Shown one piece after another: positions 21,741 to 33,366 of a stretch of 64,000 bases of DNA. Origin of the DNA: Arthrinium phaeospermum (lineage: Eukaryota; Ascomycota; Sordariomycetes; Amphisphaeriales; Apiosporaceae). A program made the position numbers and the translations under genes. Under the pieces are notes generated by a model that saw only the letters and a list, made by a program, of their open reading frames with translations, was not told where the DNA came from and made no database searches. The DNA lies in contig QYRS01000006.1 in the NCBI GenBank assembly GCA_006503535.1, forward strand, positions 2,356,001 through 2,420,000, given 5' to 3'. Position 1 is the first letter of the stretch. Every line of letters begins with the position of its first letter.

Positions 21741-22979
21741 TCAAATAAACCCTTGTCTCATCCAAGATTCCAGGAAGGACCCAACATATTGCCTATGGCG
21801 ATCGCCACCGTCCAGCAAGGCCCAGCCAGTCTTGAGAGCTGGGACCTTGAGCTTCTCAGCGTTCTTATGCCGAGCTTGCCAGTACTGCTTCCTTCCCTTC
21901 TCTTGACTGCCAAGCGGATCGCTTCCGTACGCGTCGTTGCGAAGCGATGCCGCAGCCTCGACCACCATGTTGGTCTCGGTGTACTCCTTGAGCATCGTAC
22001 CGGCAATGGTCTTCTGTACGGAGTCGTTGTTCGCAATGTCGGACAGCATGTTCATCTGGTCCGTCAGGGTCTCCGGGTCTTTGGACCACTGCCTGTCCTC
22101 GTAGAACTGCTCGAAGGCCCAGATGGCCTTCTCATTGTCGAAAACGTGCTTCAGGGCCTCCTTCTGCTCCGGTGTGAACGGCTGGATGATGCAATGCTGT
22201 GGGCCGCTTCCCTCGAGGCTCTGGTGGGCTTGCTTGATGTAATCCTCTACTGGCTTTTGTCTGTCTCTTAGGAGTCCCTTGAATCTCATGCTCACGGAGA
22301 ACATAAGTTGACAGCGGGTCTCCTTGTCGAAGTAGCCCGGTACGGACGCAAGCGCAGTAGCAATGGGTATAAACAGCTTGACCTCATCGAGGTCTTGCTG
22401 CAGCTGTGAGGCCAAAGACTCTGTAGGCGAACACTGCGGTCACAGCGATTAGTAAATAAATCACTCTCTCATCGGGGGAATATCGATTGCGCTTACCTTC
22501 CGCCTTGCCAAAAACATCATACTACCTGCTTCCCTCTCGGTCATGGAAATGCCAAGCGCGGCGTCCGCAAAGTGCTGGAAACCGTCCGGCCGGCAGACCG
22601 CATTGTCTTGCATCATGTGGCAGTGAAGAAGGAAAAAGCGCTTGGTGACAGTCTTGCACACGGCCAGCACGACCTCTTTGTACACGGAATCATCGATGCC
22701 ATCTCCAGGAGGATACTGGTCTTGGAGAAGGAGGAACACCTTGTAGCAGATGGCCTGATTCCTTCGTCTGAGTGCTTCAATGTACAATCCTTGAGATTCA
22801 GTGCGAAGTGCCTTGATCTGATTCTGACGGTCATATTCCTCATTGGAGATGACGTCGATCTTCCTGCCTGGGCGTCGGATTTCCGCTTCGCGGGCAGCAA
22901 CCCGCTTGTCGTATTCCTCGAGGTATTCGTCCGACGGAACATTGTTCCTCATTTGGAACCCCACCTGAAAGATACCCAT
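21741..22979 (-). CDS. Hypothetical helical protein, unrecognised
   Basis: I do not recognise this protein. Two exons (22979-22497 and 22433-21741) join in phase 0 with a GTAAGC donor and a GACCGCAG acceptor, giving about 391 residues. It is predominantly alpha-helical and hydrophilic, with no signal peptide or membrane segment. The first half (around LEEYDKRVAAREAEIRRPGR and YIEALRRRNQAICYKVFLLL) is charged and coiled-coil-like. The second half contains KETRCQLMFSVSMRFKGLLR and many Gln/Glu-rich helices. The ATG at 22979 gives MGIFQVGFQMRNNV. The length, clean splice junctions and codon use resembling neighbouring genes argue for a real gene. It may be lineage-restricted; function unknown. 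Confidence 0.75.
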
Positions 22980-24450
22980 CGTAGAGGGGTAGGAGGTGGG
23001 ACGTTATCTGAAAATATACGTTTTCGAAGAAAGGGGGTATGATGTTGGTGGTGACTCTACCTTGCCATGTCCGTCGAAATTCGATGTAGGACGAGTTCAA
23101 CAGCATACTTATATGTATCGTGATCCCCCCTATCAGCTGGTAACTTCAATCGTCGTGGCATATAAGTGACTTATTCGCCTACGTCCTCGTCATCATTGAT
23201 TGACTTTCTTGCTGAGCCCGAGAGCTGCATCTCCAACTAAGAGATCGTTCATAACTTTAGGTGTATAGAATGCTGCGAGCCTTCTAGCATGAAAGCCGAC
23301 AGGACGTCACATTGACCAAGCAGCAACCAAGAAAACAATCGCCGATGATGCTCGAATGCGTCAGTCTGACTTGGATCTTCGTTTAGCTGAAACCGACATC
23401 TATTCTCACGCATTGTTTTCGTCCGCGCAGATGGGCTTGTTCGGACTCGGTGGTGCCGCATATACGGCTCGATTGGCCCCGGTAAAAACCTACAATCCGT
23501 GCCATTGACCTTGTCGTGCTGCGAATACCGGCGCGCAGCTCGTCTGTCGTGACGTATATCATACTCCTGAGTACAAAGTAGTGACAATTGAGAAGGTTGA
23601 CAGGCCGCTGCAAGTGCAGTTAACTCGGATGAAATGCACAGGACGGCGTCCAATAGTACTATAAGGCAACGGCAGCAGCCTTGTTCTCAAGCACGGTATA
23701 ACCTACCCGGCTCTTGGTACTGCGGCTGCAAAAGAATTCAAATTTTATTCATCTTGACGTCGATCTTACCCGGTAAACATCCAGATTGGGTTTGTTACGT
23801 TGAGCCAACCGCTACTCTATCCCGTGTCTAAGGCACCTCCCGAACCCAGTGTGCCGTTGCCAAGTAGTCTTGTTGCGGGACGAAGCCATCAGCCGTAAGC
23901 TTAAATAAGGACCATATTACCATACAAATATGCGGTGTACTCCAAACCTGAGCAGACATGGTGGTGGTGATGATGATTGTGATGATGTAATGTCAACATT
24001 CGTCTAGTCCCCTCCGACAATTAAAAATTAAACAGCCAACAACCAGGGCCATCAATCATGGTTTGGAAGACTATGCCACGATGACCGAATTATTGTTCCC
24101 AAGAAAAAGCAAAATCTGGCCTATTTTCTATGGAATCGCGGGAGATGGCGATTTCAGAGATATCTACGGTGTCAAAGAGGGGCTTGGTGAACGGGCATAC
24201 TTCTCCAAGGGGTAAAAGGACCTGGCAAAGATTGAATCATCTCTACATGGAATCTACGGCGCGAAACACCGACGTATCTCGGGGCTCCGACTCATTTCAA
24301 AGAGGGGTAATGGAGTATGTATTCAAGTCCCCTTGCGCGATGGTAGACTTCGGGTTCACAACCCCATAGTAGATGGTCGGATGCCCGTTTCATTTATTAG
24401 GTGTTTATCGTACACTATAGCCTGTCGCCCAGCGATCCCAGTCGCCAACT
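22980..24450. other. Intergenic region
   Basis: 1.5 kb between two minus-strand genes. No supported gene; open frames around 23249-23653 look random. Nothing else seen. Confidence 0.55.
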
Positions 24451-25497
24451 TCACATATCGAAGGATTTAAACGTGTAAACGGGCCGGAACTTGATGGGGC
24501 CCAAAAACGCCGACCGCATCTCCTGACTGCGCCGCTTCTTCCCCTCGCTCTTGCCCTGCACCTCGACGATGTACTCGCGCCGCGCCTCGATCAGCGTCTT
24601 CTCCAGCATCGCCTTCGTGCCGGCCCACCACTTGGCGCTGTACTCCTCGACGACCTTCTCCAGTTCGCGGCAGAGGTAGCGCATGAAGATGCCCGCCTGC
24701 CCGTCGTAGTGCGTCCACCGGCCCACCGAGCGCGGGCGCGTGTTCAGGATGGCCTTGACCCGCTCGACCTCCGCCTCGTCCTCGAGCTGGATCACGAGCA
24801 GCTCCGGGTGCTCCCGGAACAGCTGGGCCGCCAGGGTCGGGTCCCACGACCGGTTGAAGCCGGGCATCGGCGAGGGGCTCACGACGATGTCGATGTAGCG
24901 CAGGTTCGGGAGGCGCTTGGCGTCCGCGAGCTCCTCTTGCAGGAACTTTTGCAGACGTTCCTTTCGGGGCAGGGCCGCTACTTCCTGCTCGTCCCAGAGG
25001 ATGAGGCGACTCATGGGATGTAAGCTGTTCGGGCGGTCTTTGAACTGTTGTATCCGCTGTTGGAGCGCCTGTGATTCGTTGTACGGCCACGGCATAGGCG
25101 AGCCAAGCAGCTCACGAACCGTAAGCTCGACAAGGTAGTAGTCGGCGTCATTATTGAACCAAGTCATATGGGGCATGTTGCCTCCTGGCGCAGTCGTAGT
25201 AGCGGTGGTTCCTGGTCTGAAAATGACGGACCCAAATCGCTTCGTGACGGCCCAGGACTCCTTGCATACGAGGCCGACGGCGGGCACATCTCGTCCAATT
25301 GTAACAAACCCTTTCGGGGTCTGGATGTGGCATCTGGGTTGAAGGGCGTAGTCCCAAATGAGCTCGCGCAGATTGGTAGGCAAGTCGGAGAACTGTGCCC
25401 TCGGCAGAGGCGATGAGAGTAGCGATGTGGCTGCGCTCATGTTGCTTTTGGAGGAGAGACGGTTGTCCATCCTCGGGCTGGCTGGGAGGTCTGCCAT
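24451..25497 (-). CDS. 2EXR domain protein
   Basis: Intronless 348-residue protein with an N-terminal 2EXR domain, a fungal family expanded in Pezizomycotina and of unknown function, sometimes likened to F-box proteins. The signature is FSDLPTNLRELIWDYALQPR (about residues 36-55), followed by the usual strand region ending in VPAVGLVCKESWAVTKRFGS. The rest is typical: a segment NLRYIDIVVSPSPM and a C-terminal basic helix with EGKKRRSQEMRSAF. The 3' half is very G+C-rich, which creates long shadow frames on the other strand. The first 20 residues (MADLPASPRMDNRLSSKSN) contain two further possible start Mets (codons 10 and 20). No signal peptide or membrane span. Confidence 0.88.
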   Translation of the reverse strand: MADLPASPRMDNRLSSKSNMSAATSLLSSPLPRAQFSDLPTNLRELIWDYALQPRCHIQTPKGFVTIGRDVPAVGLVCKESWAVTKRFGSVIFRPGTTATTTAPGGNMPHMTWFNNDADYYLVELTVRELLGSPMPWPYNESQALQQRIQQFKDRPNSLHPMSRLILWDEQEVAALPRKERLQKFLQEELADAKRLPNLRYIDIVVSPSPMPGFNRSWDPTLAAQLFREHPELLVIQLEDEAEVERVKAILNTRPRSVGRWTHYDGQAGIFMRYLCRELEKVVEEYSAKWWAGTKAMLEKTLIEARREYIVEVQGKSEGKKRRSQEMRSAFLGPIKFRPVYTFKSFDM

Positions 25498-28197
25498 TGC
25501 CCTCAGGCTGGCTCAGGCTGGAGGCGTGTAATTAAAGGTAGAGTGAGTTAAGGGAGACACAATGAGACACTGGAGTACCCTGTGTGACTCTCTTTCCTTT
25601 TTTTCCTTCTCCTGGGTGAATGTAAGGGGGACCTAGCTTGCGATCCTGCACTTGAATCTTAGATGTGGCTCCAGGAGCTGCAGCATCGCCGCGTGGAAGG
25701 GTCGCAATTATTCTGGTATCGGCAAACTTGGTCATTATCTCCAAGTTCATTGTTTGCTACTTTGCAGGACTCAACTCATTGACGGAAGCGGAAGCGGAAG
25801 CGTCTCGCCCCATCGCAATGGGTCTCGATTGTTGCTTCTCAACTCGCATTGTCTGCTATCGAGTACATACCCGGGTCCTGAAAAGGTGAGTAATCACTGG
25901 ACGTACAATGATGCAACTTGAGACATTGATGGACAAAGAATGCAGGCATTGCCCATTCACAGGCACAAAGGAAGTTCCCCCCAGGTACCCTTTCCGCATA
26001 CAGAGCAGGCTGGCTACCTAAGGTTCACTTTGCCATGTTCTTTCCAATAGTTCTTGCATGTAGCAATTCAAGGCTTTGCAGCTGGTGTCAGCCACATGCA
26101 TTTACTTCTATAGCAAGTCCTGCGACTTCTTTTGTTCATAGTTCTTGGATTGTTCACCCTTAGGGTGGCGTTACCTTCTCATCCTCACTGGATCTCGATG
26201 GTGCGAGTCTGACTACAGCACGTAGTTGGGCTTGAAGGGAAATGCGAGGCGAGTAGATATATTACCTATGTTTTGGACGAGTCCGAATTTGATGGTGTTA
26301 GTGCAACTGTCCAACATCATCATGGCCTCAAATGTTAGCATCCCTCTAATCTGACATGAGAGCAATAGAGCTTTGCTTGGCTTGGTCGCTTAGGCAGATT
26401 ATGTCATCCTACAGTTGATGTGGAAAAGTGCCGCACGGACAGTTCCGTCCATTTGATGCAAGTACTGATTTGATTGATAACAGAACCTGGTAGTACTTGG
26501 TTGTTAGATAATCTCATCTTGCTTGTTGGGAACGGTTGGGGATACTCCGTGCAACCAGGCGCGAGGAAACCCACATAAACCACATGTAGACATAGGCCCG
26601 GTCCCGCGGCGGTGGTCTCGACTTCTTTCGGCACGGGCATGGCATAATTGCGCCTGCCTGGGCGAAGTAATAATCATGAAACGCTGGGAAAAGGGGAGAA
26701 CGCTAATAAGTTTCCCCATGGGCGCCTCATAGTTTCAGCGGTCTTGGGGCGGCATGCGCTCGGTGTGTTTCTGCATGGACGGCGGTCTTTCGACAAGAAG
26801 TTGATTGATAGATGGACTTGGCAGCTCTGACTAAACGGGCACTTCGCCTTATTAATCCCGGGATCACTGTTCCCAAGTAAGACGAGAAGTCGCCTATTGC
26901 GGAAGGTGAGGTCTTGCTCCTTGTCACAAATTCGGATAGATACCACCCACCCAGCACGCCATCCCGCGCTCCTACTAAGCGACTGGAACCCGACTTCTTG
27001 TCGCATTCCATGTGCCTGATTGAATATAGTCGTTGTAAGACTTTTGTAATCCAGGATCCCGTATTGTAGATAGCAGGGTAGGATCGAGTCCTCATCTCTG
27101 CGACGAACCAGAGCTTGAGGAACCATGGCATGACGTTACGGAGGCTCTGTTCTATCTGTTGCACTAGCCGCCCGTAGAACGAACCTTATGCCACGCCCCA
27201 AACCCCATGCACCAGCGCCTCTGCCTTACCACGTGTAATCTATCTCCGGCTCTGTCAGTTGAAGAAATTGCTCGGCCGGGTCGCATCAGCATCGCGACAT
27301 GTGGATCTGTGCAAGGTTTCGTGCAAGGCCAGAGATTAAGAAGACTGACGTTGCAACGCTTCCATGGATTCGGTGATCGAAAAAGACACGGCAAAAGAAA
27401 AGTCCTGCACGCTTGGCATCTTGTCTAGATGAGGTAAATGACACCCTACCCCCAGACGTTTGCCCAGGGCTCTGGCGCGCGTGGGGTCTTGGCGTTCGTC
27501 TGTACCCGCCGTGTCATTTTTTTGACATGCTGCACATGCAGGCACAAGAACGGGCTGAATACGTCGATTTTTCCATGATCTTCCCAATGCGGCGTCACAC
27601 GAGTCATACCAGCCAGCGACTCCCAGTGCTGCGATCCGCCGTTGGAAATTTGAGGGCCAAGGAAACCCTCTTCCTTGATTTTCCGACATTACATACTGTA
27701 CCTAGACAAACATGTTCGTCTGACACCTGCCATGTAGCGGGAAGATCAAAGTTAAAACCCCAAATTGGCCGGCATTGGGTGGCTTCACAACAGTAAGATG
27801 AGCCGGGTTTCACAGCATCTTGACTCATCGTGGTACGTTCTGCCGCATGACCAAAGGAAGTGGATGATGGAGAATGACCAAGGTAGTAGTAAGTCGATAC
27901 TGCCGCCTTATGACCCCCTGCCACACCTGCATGCATGCAAGTAAGTAAGTGCGTTCTGCAGGAGGCTCTCGGCGCCGATGTACGCCGGCAGGGGGGGAGG
28001 GGGGCTTAGCTTGTTTACTTGCTCCGGTGTTCATCGGCTTCGAATCCTGGTACAGAAGGTCCTCTATCTTGACCGCGATCATGACGAAAGAGGCATAGAG
28101 ACAACATGGCCAGAGTGGATGCGACCAGCAATCGAAACTCCCAGGAGATTGGGGCTGCAGAAAACTTACTCAAGCCTGCCAGTGCTGGCCTTTAAAG
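25498..28197. other. 2.7-kb intergenic region
   Basis: Divergent spacer between the 2EXR gene and the secreted oxidase gene. Open frames of up to about 150 codons (for example 26674-27164, minus) have no ATG context, splice partners or family motifs that I recognise. A G-rich run lies at about 27988-28006. I see no transposon remains. It probably carries regulatory DNA for the oxidase. Confidence 0.5.
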
Positions 28198-28206
28198 TAT
28201 AAAAGG
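28198..28206 (+). promoter_or_regulatory. TATA box (TATAAAAGG) of the oxidase gene
   Basis: A consensus TATA box 113 bp upstream of the ATG at 28311. With initiation about 30 bp downstream, the 5' leader would be near 80 nt. Strong TATA boxes in fungi often mark inducible genes, which suits a secreted enzyme. Confidence 0.6.
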
Positions 28207-28310
28207 ATGGCAGCCGTGACTTTCTATACCTGACCAACGATCTGCACTCGCATCTTCGGGACTCCCACCGCTGTCACTCATTACTTAACCTTCTTTGCTC
28301 CCTATACATC

Positions 28311-29670
28311 ATGCGCTACTCCCTGATCACTGCCACCCTGGCGTCGGGCGTTTTCGCCGCCCGGCCCTTCCTCAACGAGCCAGACACCGGCATCGTCGAT
28401 GCTCTTGGCGCAAACTTTCCTGTCGGCACTCTGCCTGACATCAAGAACATGGTCGCCTTGAACGATTTCGAGTGGGCGGCCCGGAACGGCTTGCCCATCA
28501 AGAACTACACCTACTACCGCAACGGTGCCGGCGGCGAGTGGTCTTATAGAAACAACCTCGAGGTGTACAACCGTTACCGCTTTAAGCCGCGGATGATGGT
28601 CGATATCACCAAGGTTCAGGACAGCTTGCCGTAAGTGATTTGTCCTTAACACCATGGTTAAATACCCATGCTTGAAGGACTTAAGGTCTAATTCGAAATT
28701 AGTACCTCCATCCTCGGCCACAACTTCTCGGCCCCGTTCTACATCAGCCCCTGCGCCAGAGCCGATTATGCCCATCCTGAGGCTGAGATCAACCTGGTCA
28801 AGGGAGCTGCCGCCGCTGGCATTCTGTACATCGTGAGTGATGCTATACATTTATTTGTGGAAGACGTAGTTGCTGACCATTGCGATTAGCCCTCCCTCTA
28901 CTCCTCTTTGACGATGGAGACTATCGCAGAAAACGCCGCTCCCGGCCAAACTCTCTTCGCTCAGATGTACATTCCCAACAACGACACTCAGACGCAGACC
29001 TTGTTCGACCGTGCTGAGAAGGCCGGTTACAAGGCCATTGTTTGGACCATTGACTCTCCGGGTGATGCCAGCCGACAGCGTGCTGCTCGCTTCGATGTCG
29101 GATCCTCGTAAGCATAACCCCACGAAGCCTTCCTTCGACGTGCTATCCGGATGAACATGAACTGACCAGACCGATCGACACAGAAACGTGGAGTTGACGC
29201 GCAACACCTGGGAGGATCTCGACAAGTTCCGCACCATGACCAAGCTGCCCATCATGCTCAAGGGCGTCCAGACGGCCGCCGTCGCCAAGGAGGCCATCGC
29301 GCGCAAGGTGCCGGCCATTGTGCTCTCCAACCACGGCGGCCGCAACCTGGACGGCTCGCCCTCGGCGCTCGAGGTCGCCCTCGAGATGTACCAGGAGGAC
29401 CCGACCATGTTCCAGAAGATCGAGGTCTACGCCGACGGCGGCGTCCGCTACGGCTCCGACGCCCTGCGCCTGCTGGCCCTGGGCGTGCGCGCCGTCGGCG
29501 TCGGCCGCCCCTTCATGTACGCCAACGCCTTCGGCCAGCCCGGCGTCGAGAAGGTCGCCCAGATCCTCAAGAGCGAGCTCACCGGCGACTCGGCCAACCT
29601 CGGCGTGCCGGATCTGAAGAAGATCGATGCCGAGGTGGTCAACTGGACGCCGAACGGCTGGTACTCTTAG
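28311..29670 (+). CDS. Secreted FMN-dependent alpha-hydroxy-acid oxidase/dehydrogenase
   Basis: Member of the glycolate oxidase / L-lactate dehydrogenase (flavocytochrome b2 core) family, which oxidises L-2-hydroxy acids using FMN. Exons 28311-28630, 28703-28832, 28890-29107 and 29184-29670 give about 384 residues. The first 17 residues (MRYSLITATLASGVFAA) look like a signal peptide, so the protein is probably secreted; no cytochrome b5 domain is present. Visible motifs are YYRNGAGGEWSYRNN near residue 70, LKGV with Lys249 (the FMN-N1 lysine position), and SNHGGRNLDG with His273 (the base) and Arg276 (binds the substrate carboxylate). ADGGVRYGSDALRLLALGVR and GRPFMY form the FMN phosphate site. 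Helix WTIDSP replaces the common TVDTP. Substrate and true electron acceptor are unknown. Confidence 0.92.
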
Positions 29671-30098
29671 AGGAAACACGGACCTCCTTGTTTGTGTGAT
29701 CAACGGCTTCGAGTATTGTGGTGCTGCTATTGGCTTTTTACGCGCTTTCTCGAATTTGGCCAAGTGATTTGGAATCCTAGAATTCATGTCATCTGGCTTA
29801 GGCGCAAATGCATTGTCGATTTCTTGTACGGAGCTTGCTCGCCCTGGAGCACCAAAAGCTCAATTTATTACTGTATATATTTACCCTGTATGTAAATAAG
29901 TGAATACGAGAAATGCGATACCCTCATCCTATGCCTACCGTTGCTTTGACATCGTGGATCTGCCATGTGCCGATGTATGTTAGCTTTGATGAGAAAGAGG
30001 TTGTTTTATGTATACAAGCACCGTCCCTGGTTGGAAATATGTTTGAGCTTGTATGCGATCTATTGATAGTCTGTCTCTTTTTGAATTCATCCACTCTT
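29671..30098. other. Convergent 3' region
   Basis: A+T-leaning 3' flanks of the oxidase gene and the ankyrin/BTB gene. No gene or RNA recognised. Confidence 0.6.
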
Positions 30099-32201
30099 CT
30101 ATGCATCGAGCTTCAGCTTGTCTAACATGCCGTCGATCTTCTGCAGCAGGAGCTGGTAGTTGACCGCATCCGATGCGAATTCGTCGTCGACCAACTCCCC
30201 GTCTAGTGTGCGCACGACACCATCAACGCCGACCTCGGTCTCCGCCTGCTCATGGTCGTCTTTGACGTCGACTGGCTCGGGCTGCGGTGCCTCGCCATTC
30301 TGCTGCCGGGCCTCGGTCCCGGCCTCCTGCGGCTGGGCCTGGGCCTGGGCCGCCGCGTCCGCCAACGACTCGGCCCTCGCCGCGTCGAGCTCGCCTTCGT
30401 CGTCGAGCATTTCGTCGAGCCCGGCGTCCTCGAACCGCAGCCGGAAGCGCTCCGAGAGGTAGTACCGGATGTCGTCGAGCAGCTCGATGGTGTCGGTCTC
30501 CTCGCGGCGCGTGAGCCGGGCCGCGGACTCCTGGATCAGCTCGGCGAACTCCTCCTCGTCGATGTAGTCCTCGAGGCGGTAGGCGATGTAGCGCGCCGCG
30601 AACTCCTCGAGGCGCTGCACCTTGAGGTCCCACGCGGCGTGGATGACGTCGTAGACGTTGATGGGTTCCATCTCGGGCTCCCCTGCGGCGTCGCCGTCGG
30701 CGGCCGACGCTTGTTTCTCGTCGGAGCGCGTCCGGTCCACCCAGGCGTCGTTGTTGCCGCTGCCCAGGGCGCTGATGGCGACGGCGGCCTTGGTCTTGAG
30801 CTTGTCGAGGAAGAGCATGTCCGCGGCGTAGAGCAGGTCGAGCCCCAGGTCGAGCGGGCACTCGGCCTTCTCGGTGTAGAGGAAGGCGAGGATGAGCTCG
30901 AGCACCTCGGGCGAGCAGTCGACCTTGACGACGTGTAGGTTCTCCGACGTCTGCGCCTCCATGAACTGCGACGAGAACATGGTCTCGAAGTAGGGCGACC
31001 GGATGAGCATGGCCTTGTGCACGGGGTATAGTGTGGCCTTCCGCTTCCGGTTCTTCTCGCCGTTCTGGTTTGCCTGAGCTGCTGCTGCTGCCGCCGCCGC
31101 GGGCCCAATAGGGATGCCGTTCGAGAAGCCCGCTTCCTTTTCCGGCTCACCGTCTTCGTCACCTTCCGTACTAGAGTCGGCTTCATCGGCTCGAAGGAGG
31201 CAGTCGGCAAAAATCGAATTGTCATGACGCCACTTGACGTCCTGGACCTTGGAGACATCGACGACCATTTTGTGCTTGATGATCTTCTCGTAGAAGAAAT
31301 CCTCGATCTGACTCGCAGCCCGTGCCACCTCGTCCTGGTGCCGCTGGCGGGCCAGCCGCCTGTCGCTGGCCCCGAGGATGGCCTCCCATAGCTTGTCCAC
31401 CTCGAGCTGCTTGCTGATCTTGTCGATGCCTGTCAGGATCTCCTCCTCGCTGTGAGAGCTCCAGGGCCGGACAATATCACGTGGGATGTCGCCGAGGTAC
31501 ACATATCTCATAACAACATGAAAGGACTCCACGGGAATAGTCTGGGGAAGTTTCCATGTGCTCGTCTCTGGCGCATCGGCCAGTTTCCGCTGGAAATAGG
31601 GAGACCTAGCCGAGAGAATAAACTTGTGGAGCTGAATTGTCTCGGTTGTAGCCGTCACCTCGATATCCGAGGTCTTGGGAGACTCCTTGGTCAAAAGGGA
31701 TGTGAGGTGAGCGGCCCATGGCTGCAAGGGATCTGTGGATTTGGAGTAGTCATATCGCAGCAGCAGGTTCCGTATCTTGTCATTGAGCGCGTTATATATA
31801 CAGCGCTCTCCTTGGAAGGTATCTCGCTCAGCCAGGGCGCCAGACTCTAGAAGCAGCTGCACCAATTCGAAATGGCCGCAGAGACTCGCCTATGTGATGA
31901 CGACGAGTCAGCATTGTTTTATCCCCCCTTATCTCCGATCTGAGTGCAAATATAGCACAGTATTCTGTATGTCACATACTATGATGAGCGGGGTGTAATC
32001 AAACTTATCCTTGCCGTTGATATTAACGCCAGCCGATATGAGCTCCTGCGTTCGCTTGAGATCGCCTCTCCGGCAGGCCAGGAGGAGCTCCTTGAACTCC
32101 TCGCTGTCGTCGAGCGGATTGTCGTCCCGGAGGACACCGCTTTTCACCAGCTGCATGTCATCTTTCAGCTTGACCTCTAGCTCGTGTTTGCGGAGGACCA
32201 T
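30099..32201 (-). CDS. Ankyrin and double BTB/POZ domain protein (ABTB1-like)
   Basis: Predicted adaptor with the architecture of human ABTB1 and S. pombe Btb1-type proteins, which can serve as substrate receptors of cullin-3 ubiquitin ligases. Two exons (32201-31980 and 31889-30099) join in phase 0, giving about 670 residues. The N-terminal ankyrin repeats span the intron (KELLLACRRGDLKRTQELIS, DYTPLIIASLCGHFELVQLL). BTB 1 lies at about residues 140-200 (IQLHKFILSARSPYF, YVYLGDIP). BTB 2 is at about 280-440, with an acidic/Ala-rich insert before YPVHKAMLIRSPYFETMFSS. An alpha-helical BACK-like region and a low-complexity Ala/Gln/Glu stretch follow, then the terminal helix (MLDKLKLDA). It is divergent from NIMA across 1.2 kb. 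The cullin-adaptor role is inferred from architecture. Confidence 0.9.
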
Positions 32202-33366
32202 GGTTGCAAATAAACGATATTGAGATAGAACAAGTCGGAATAGTACTTGAACCGAAACGGGCTGGGTAATATTCCTTTTGGGGGAAATAAGAGGAGACGT
32301 TTTAATGGCTTGTCATGAGGACCTCAAGAGCTCAAATCGGCGATAGCTGCTAACCTCATATAAATCCATACGTACTTGCCTACAGTTATGTACCTATCTC
32401 ATAGCTGTGGCGATCTCATGGTGGGGTCGGCTGCGTTTGACTGGACTGAATCGATTGCCAGTCCAGTGAGTGCTTTAGGCCAGTCATGTCGGAGACGGAG
32501 CTCACTCAGCTCCAACAAACACTAATATTTGCGTTCTGGGTCAAGCTTGCAGCGACCGACAAACATACAGCATTTTGATCGATCGAACATTCCTTTTATA
32601 TGTACGTGAGAAAGAACCAACAGTGATCCATGGAACAGCGCTCGCTCGCGTGGTGATGGAGCAGGATCCGCTTTGCGCATTTGGCGATCTTTTGATACAT
32701 TCTTGACACATTTGACGTTGCTCCTCAATCAACATGGAAAAAAAGGAAGGGTCTTATTTACGTCAGTCGACGTGGTATCGATGTGCTGTGATGATGCAGG
32801 TAACCAGCCCAGGACTGGCCCAAGCTTCCGGGCTTTTGCTGCCACTTGGTGCAGGCTTTTAAGGTTAGTGGCAGTTGGTTGGCCGGAGGTTCGGGACGAG
32901 AGTAGGGCGACTCCCAATTGGACCCGCCCAAACATGGCAGTAGCTCCTCTTTAGCCCAGCTTAAGCCAGCTTTGGCCAGGGCAAACTGCGGTTGCTTGGC
33001 CGACCAGCAGCCCGAAATCAACATGGGGCGGTCGTGAATGATTCAACCCAACTCCGGCCCTGACTTTCACGCAGGAGAAACAGATCCGCAGAGGCATTTC
33101 CTGTGTACATTGTACTTTCCTTAACTTGCCCGTACCAGCCAACAACTTCTTTTCCCGTTGCACATCCCATACACTCACCTATCCTACCATCTATCACATC
33201 AAGAAAAAAAAAAACCTTGCTACTGCTAGCAACCCTTTCTCAACGTCGACTCGACGACGACTACTAACCCGCTTGCCCTGGCTTGTATCCTTAAGGGTAG
33301 CTTATGGCACAGCAATCACAGCAGCAACACCCCCCATCCCATTTTTTGTGAAGTTGCCGGTTCATC
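32202..33366. promoter_or_regulatory. Divergent intergenic region, ankyrin-BTB / NIMA
   Basis: 1.2 kb with both promoters. A poly(A) run (33205-33214) and pyrimidine-rich leader precede NIMA. No gene supported; no specific regulatory motif called. Confidence 0.5.

Noticed and set aside
30250..31258. Long overlapping frames antisense to, or out of frame with, the ankyrin/BTB gene
   Set aside because: Arg/Ala-rich translations caused by high G+C in the true coding frame; no independent signals.
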